Position numbers and translations under genes: made by a program. A model generated the notes under the pieces. It was not told where the DNA came from. It worked only from the letters and a program-made list of their open reading frames with translations, and searched no databases. A stretch of DNA of 64,000 nucleotides from Chloroflexota bacterium (GTDB taxonomy: Bacteria; Chloroflexota; Anaerolineae; Anaerolineales; Villigracilaceae), in the NCBI GenBank assembly GCA_016213105.1, contig JACRBN010000025.1:62001-126000 (forward strand). Direction: 5' to 3'. Of the stretch, positions 62,512-64,000 are shown in pieces. Every line of letters begins with the position of its first letter. The first letter of the stretch is position 1.

Positions 62512-63720
62512 TCAATCCACCAATCTCCAGAACAGGATGCCCGCCAGCAGGGCCATGACCGCGCCGAAGACAAACGGCGCACCCGCCCCAAAGCCTGTCC
62601 ACGAGCCCACACCCTGCCAGAGCAGCCCCGCGATGACCGAGGCGGGCAGGGCTGTCAACCCGACGGCGGCATTGAAGAGTCCGTAGGCTGTGCCGCGCTG
62701 GGCCTCGGGCACCAGGTCCGCCACCAGCGCCTTGGCCGCGCCCTCGGTGGCCGCGTAGTACAGGCCATATAGCCCGAACAGCGCCCACACCTGCCAGCCC
62801 GTCTGTGACAGGCCAAAGCCGAGATACACCAGCCCGTAGGCGATCCACCCGCCGATGATCAACCTGCGACGCCCAACCTTGTCTGACCACGCGCCAAGCG
62901 GCCCCGCAAAAATCGTGTACACCGCATTGAACGTCAACGCCATGCCCATCACCTGCAGCAGGTTCAGCCCGCGTTCCTGTCCGCGCAGCAGGATGAACGA
63001 ATCGGTGGAGTTGCCCAGCGTGAACAGGACGACCACCATCAAAAAGGATTTGAAACGCCCGTCCATCGTGCGGAGGGAGAGCGGCTGCGCCCCTGGACCC
63101 TGGGCTGATTTCGTTACCTCGACCGCGCCCAGCGCGAGGACGATCACCGCCAAAGCCGCAGGGAAGATGCTGATCAGCACGATCAACCTGAACGTCTCCG
63201 CCGAGAGGGTGGCCGCCCCCGATTGAGTCAGCCAAATGACCAGCGCTGCGGTACCCAATCCGAGGAAGGCGCCGAAGGTGTCGCCCGCGCGATGCAGGCC
63301 GAAGGCCAGTCCGCGCTGCTCCTTTTGGATCGAGTCGGCGATCAACGCGTCGCGCGGCGCGGTGCGCACGCCCTTGCCGATACGGTCCGCGAAGCGCACG
63401 CCCATCACCCAGCCCCACGTGTTCGCGAAGAACAGGAACGGCTTGGCAACGGTCGAGATGGCGTAGCCCGCCACGGTCAGCCATTTGCGCTGGCCGAGCT
63501 TGTCGGACCAGGCCCCCGAGAAAATCTTGGTCAGGCTGGCGGTGGTCTCGGCCAGACCGTCGATCAGGCCGATGACCGAGGTGCGCACCCCCAGCACATT
63601 GGCGAGGAAAAAGGGCATCAGGTTGGCCAGCATCTCAGAGGAGATGTCGGTGAGCAGGGACGTGATGGTAACGATCCAGACATTGCGCGGCAGGCGGCGC
63701 AGGCCATTCGGTTTTTGCAT
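62512..63720 (-). CDS. MFS transporter
   Basis: 402 residues, AAGGAAC before the ATG, twelve hydrophobic helices. Cytoplasmic loops WSDKLGQRKWLTV (between helices 2 and 3) and WSDKVGRRRLIIGG (between 8 and 9) are the duplicated MFS motif A. KTPF-like loops suggest a drug/metabolite or sugar exporter subgroup, but the substrate is unknown. Monocistronic. Confidence 0.9.
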   Translation of the reverse strand: MQKPNGLRRLPRNVWIVTITSLLTDISSEMLANLMPFFLANVLGVRTSVIGLIDGLAETTASLTKIFSGAWSDKLGQRKWLTVAGYAISTVAKPFLFFANTWGWVMGVRFADRIGKGVRTAPRDALIADSIQKEQRGLAFGLHRAGDTFGAFLGLGTAALVIWLTQSGAATLSAETFRLIVLISIFPAALAVIVLALGAVEVTKSAQGPGAQPLSLRTMDGRFKSFLMVVVLFTLGNSTDSFILLRGQERGLNLLQVMGMALTFNAVYTIFAGPLGAWSDKVGRRRLIIGGWIAYGLVYLGFGLSQTGWQVWALFGLYGLYYAATEGAAKALVADLVPEAQRGTAYGLFNAAVGLTALPASVIAGLLWQGVGSWTGFGAGAPFVFGAVMALLAGILFWRLVD

Positions 63721-63738
63721 GATGTTCCTTGTTGTTCA

Positions 63739-63781
63739 TCCTGAGCGGAGCCGTGCGTTTCTTGCGCGGCGCACTCGAAGG
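63739..63781. repeat. CATCCTGAGCGGAGC-type repeat arm
   Basis: CATCCTGAGCGGAGCCGTGC followed by GCACTCGAAGGACG, similar in wording to 30638-30660. Dispersed element arm, weakly supported. Confidence 0.3.
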
Positions 63782-63830
63782 ACGGGGGTTCCCGAAAAAT
63801 GACGGCCATCCATGCCCGTCACATTCAGGG

Positions 63831-64000
63831 TTAGTCTTTCTTTCCGAAGTACCCGAAGGCGATCAATACCGCCGAGACCGCCGCAATGGACAGGCCCACA
63901 CGCAGCAGGTCTTCCGCATCCTTGTAGTCCACCAGCTTTTGCAGGAACTTAACGCCCATGACCAGCACCACCATGCTGCTGAGTTTGGCCTTCAAGTCGT
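63831..64000 (-). CDS. Membrane protein C-terminus (UPF0114/YqhA-like), cut by window edge
   Basis: Last 56 residues and TAA of a minus-strand gene whose start is beyond the window. LSSMVVLVMGVKFLQKLVDY followed by a helix (VGLSIAAVSAVLIAFGYFG) resembles the C-terminal half of UPF0114/YqhA-family inner-membrane proteins. Function unknown. Confidence 0.55.
   Translation of the reverse strand, partial: DLKAKLSSMVVLVMGVKFLQKLVDYKDAEDLLRVGLSIAAVSAVLIAFGYFGKKD

Overview
The window looks like chromosomal DNA of a GC-rich, free-living bacterium, most likely Chloroflexota class Anaerolineae. This rests on many lipoproteins with Thr/Pro-rich linkers after the lipobox, an M23 peptidase with Thr/Pro repeats and a GerMN-like tail, a fused alpha/beta 2-oxoacid dehydrogenase E1, and abundant small palindromic repeats. 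It is an inference from gene style; no rRNA marker is present and I saw no tRNA.

Layout. 1-12.7 kb: TPR protein (cut by the window edge), DNA polymerase I, a receiver-roadblock-Y1 fusion protein, an MBL hydrolase, plsY with a JAMM peptidase and membrane proteins, and gyrB, which carries an in-frame amber codon. 12.9-20.2 kb: 2-oxoacid dehydrogenase complex (E1 fusion, E2, E3) with a methyltransferase, acetyltransferase and dienelactone-hydrolase-like protein between E2 and E3. 20.3-26.6 kb: AbrB-PIN toxin-antitoxin pair, then an ECF sigma / zinc-finger membrane protein / ABC transporter operon. 26.6-39.4 kb: envelope and housekeeping genes (subtilase, M23 peptidase, lipoproteins, surE, ASCH, aldo-keto reductase, alkyltransferase-like protein, LysE exporter).

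39.4-47.75 kb is the most unusual part: an AT-richer block of about eleven small genes, all on the minus strand. Most are followed by a ~130-bp palindromic site with the RYYYAAC...GTTRRRY ends of integron attC sites. It is an integron gene-cassette array without a visible integrase (a CALIN). Cassettes encode a HEPN/AbiU2-like protein, an MBL hydrolase, DMP19-, DUF6000- and YdeI-like proteins, membrane proteins and unknowns. One attC is interrupted by a 178-bp MITE-like element, another has lost half its length, and at the left edge a host gene is cut off after about 20 codons.

47.8-64 kb returns to host genes: 2-hydroxyacid dehydrogenase, 7TM sensor kinase with a NarL-type regulator 7 kb away, SpoIIM/RDD membrane pair, folP, a papain-like protease with a helical partner, HD-GYP protein and an MFS transporter. 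Repeat families recur through the host DNA: GTAG-type REP/BIME palindromes (three overlap stop codons), a four-copy element beginning like CGTCATTGCGAGG, and short word repeats that also occur inside coding regions.
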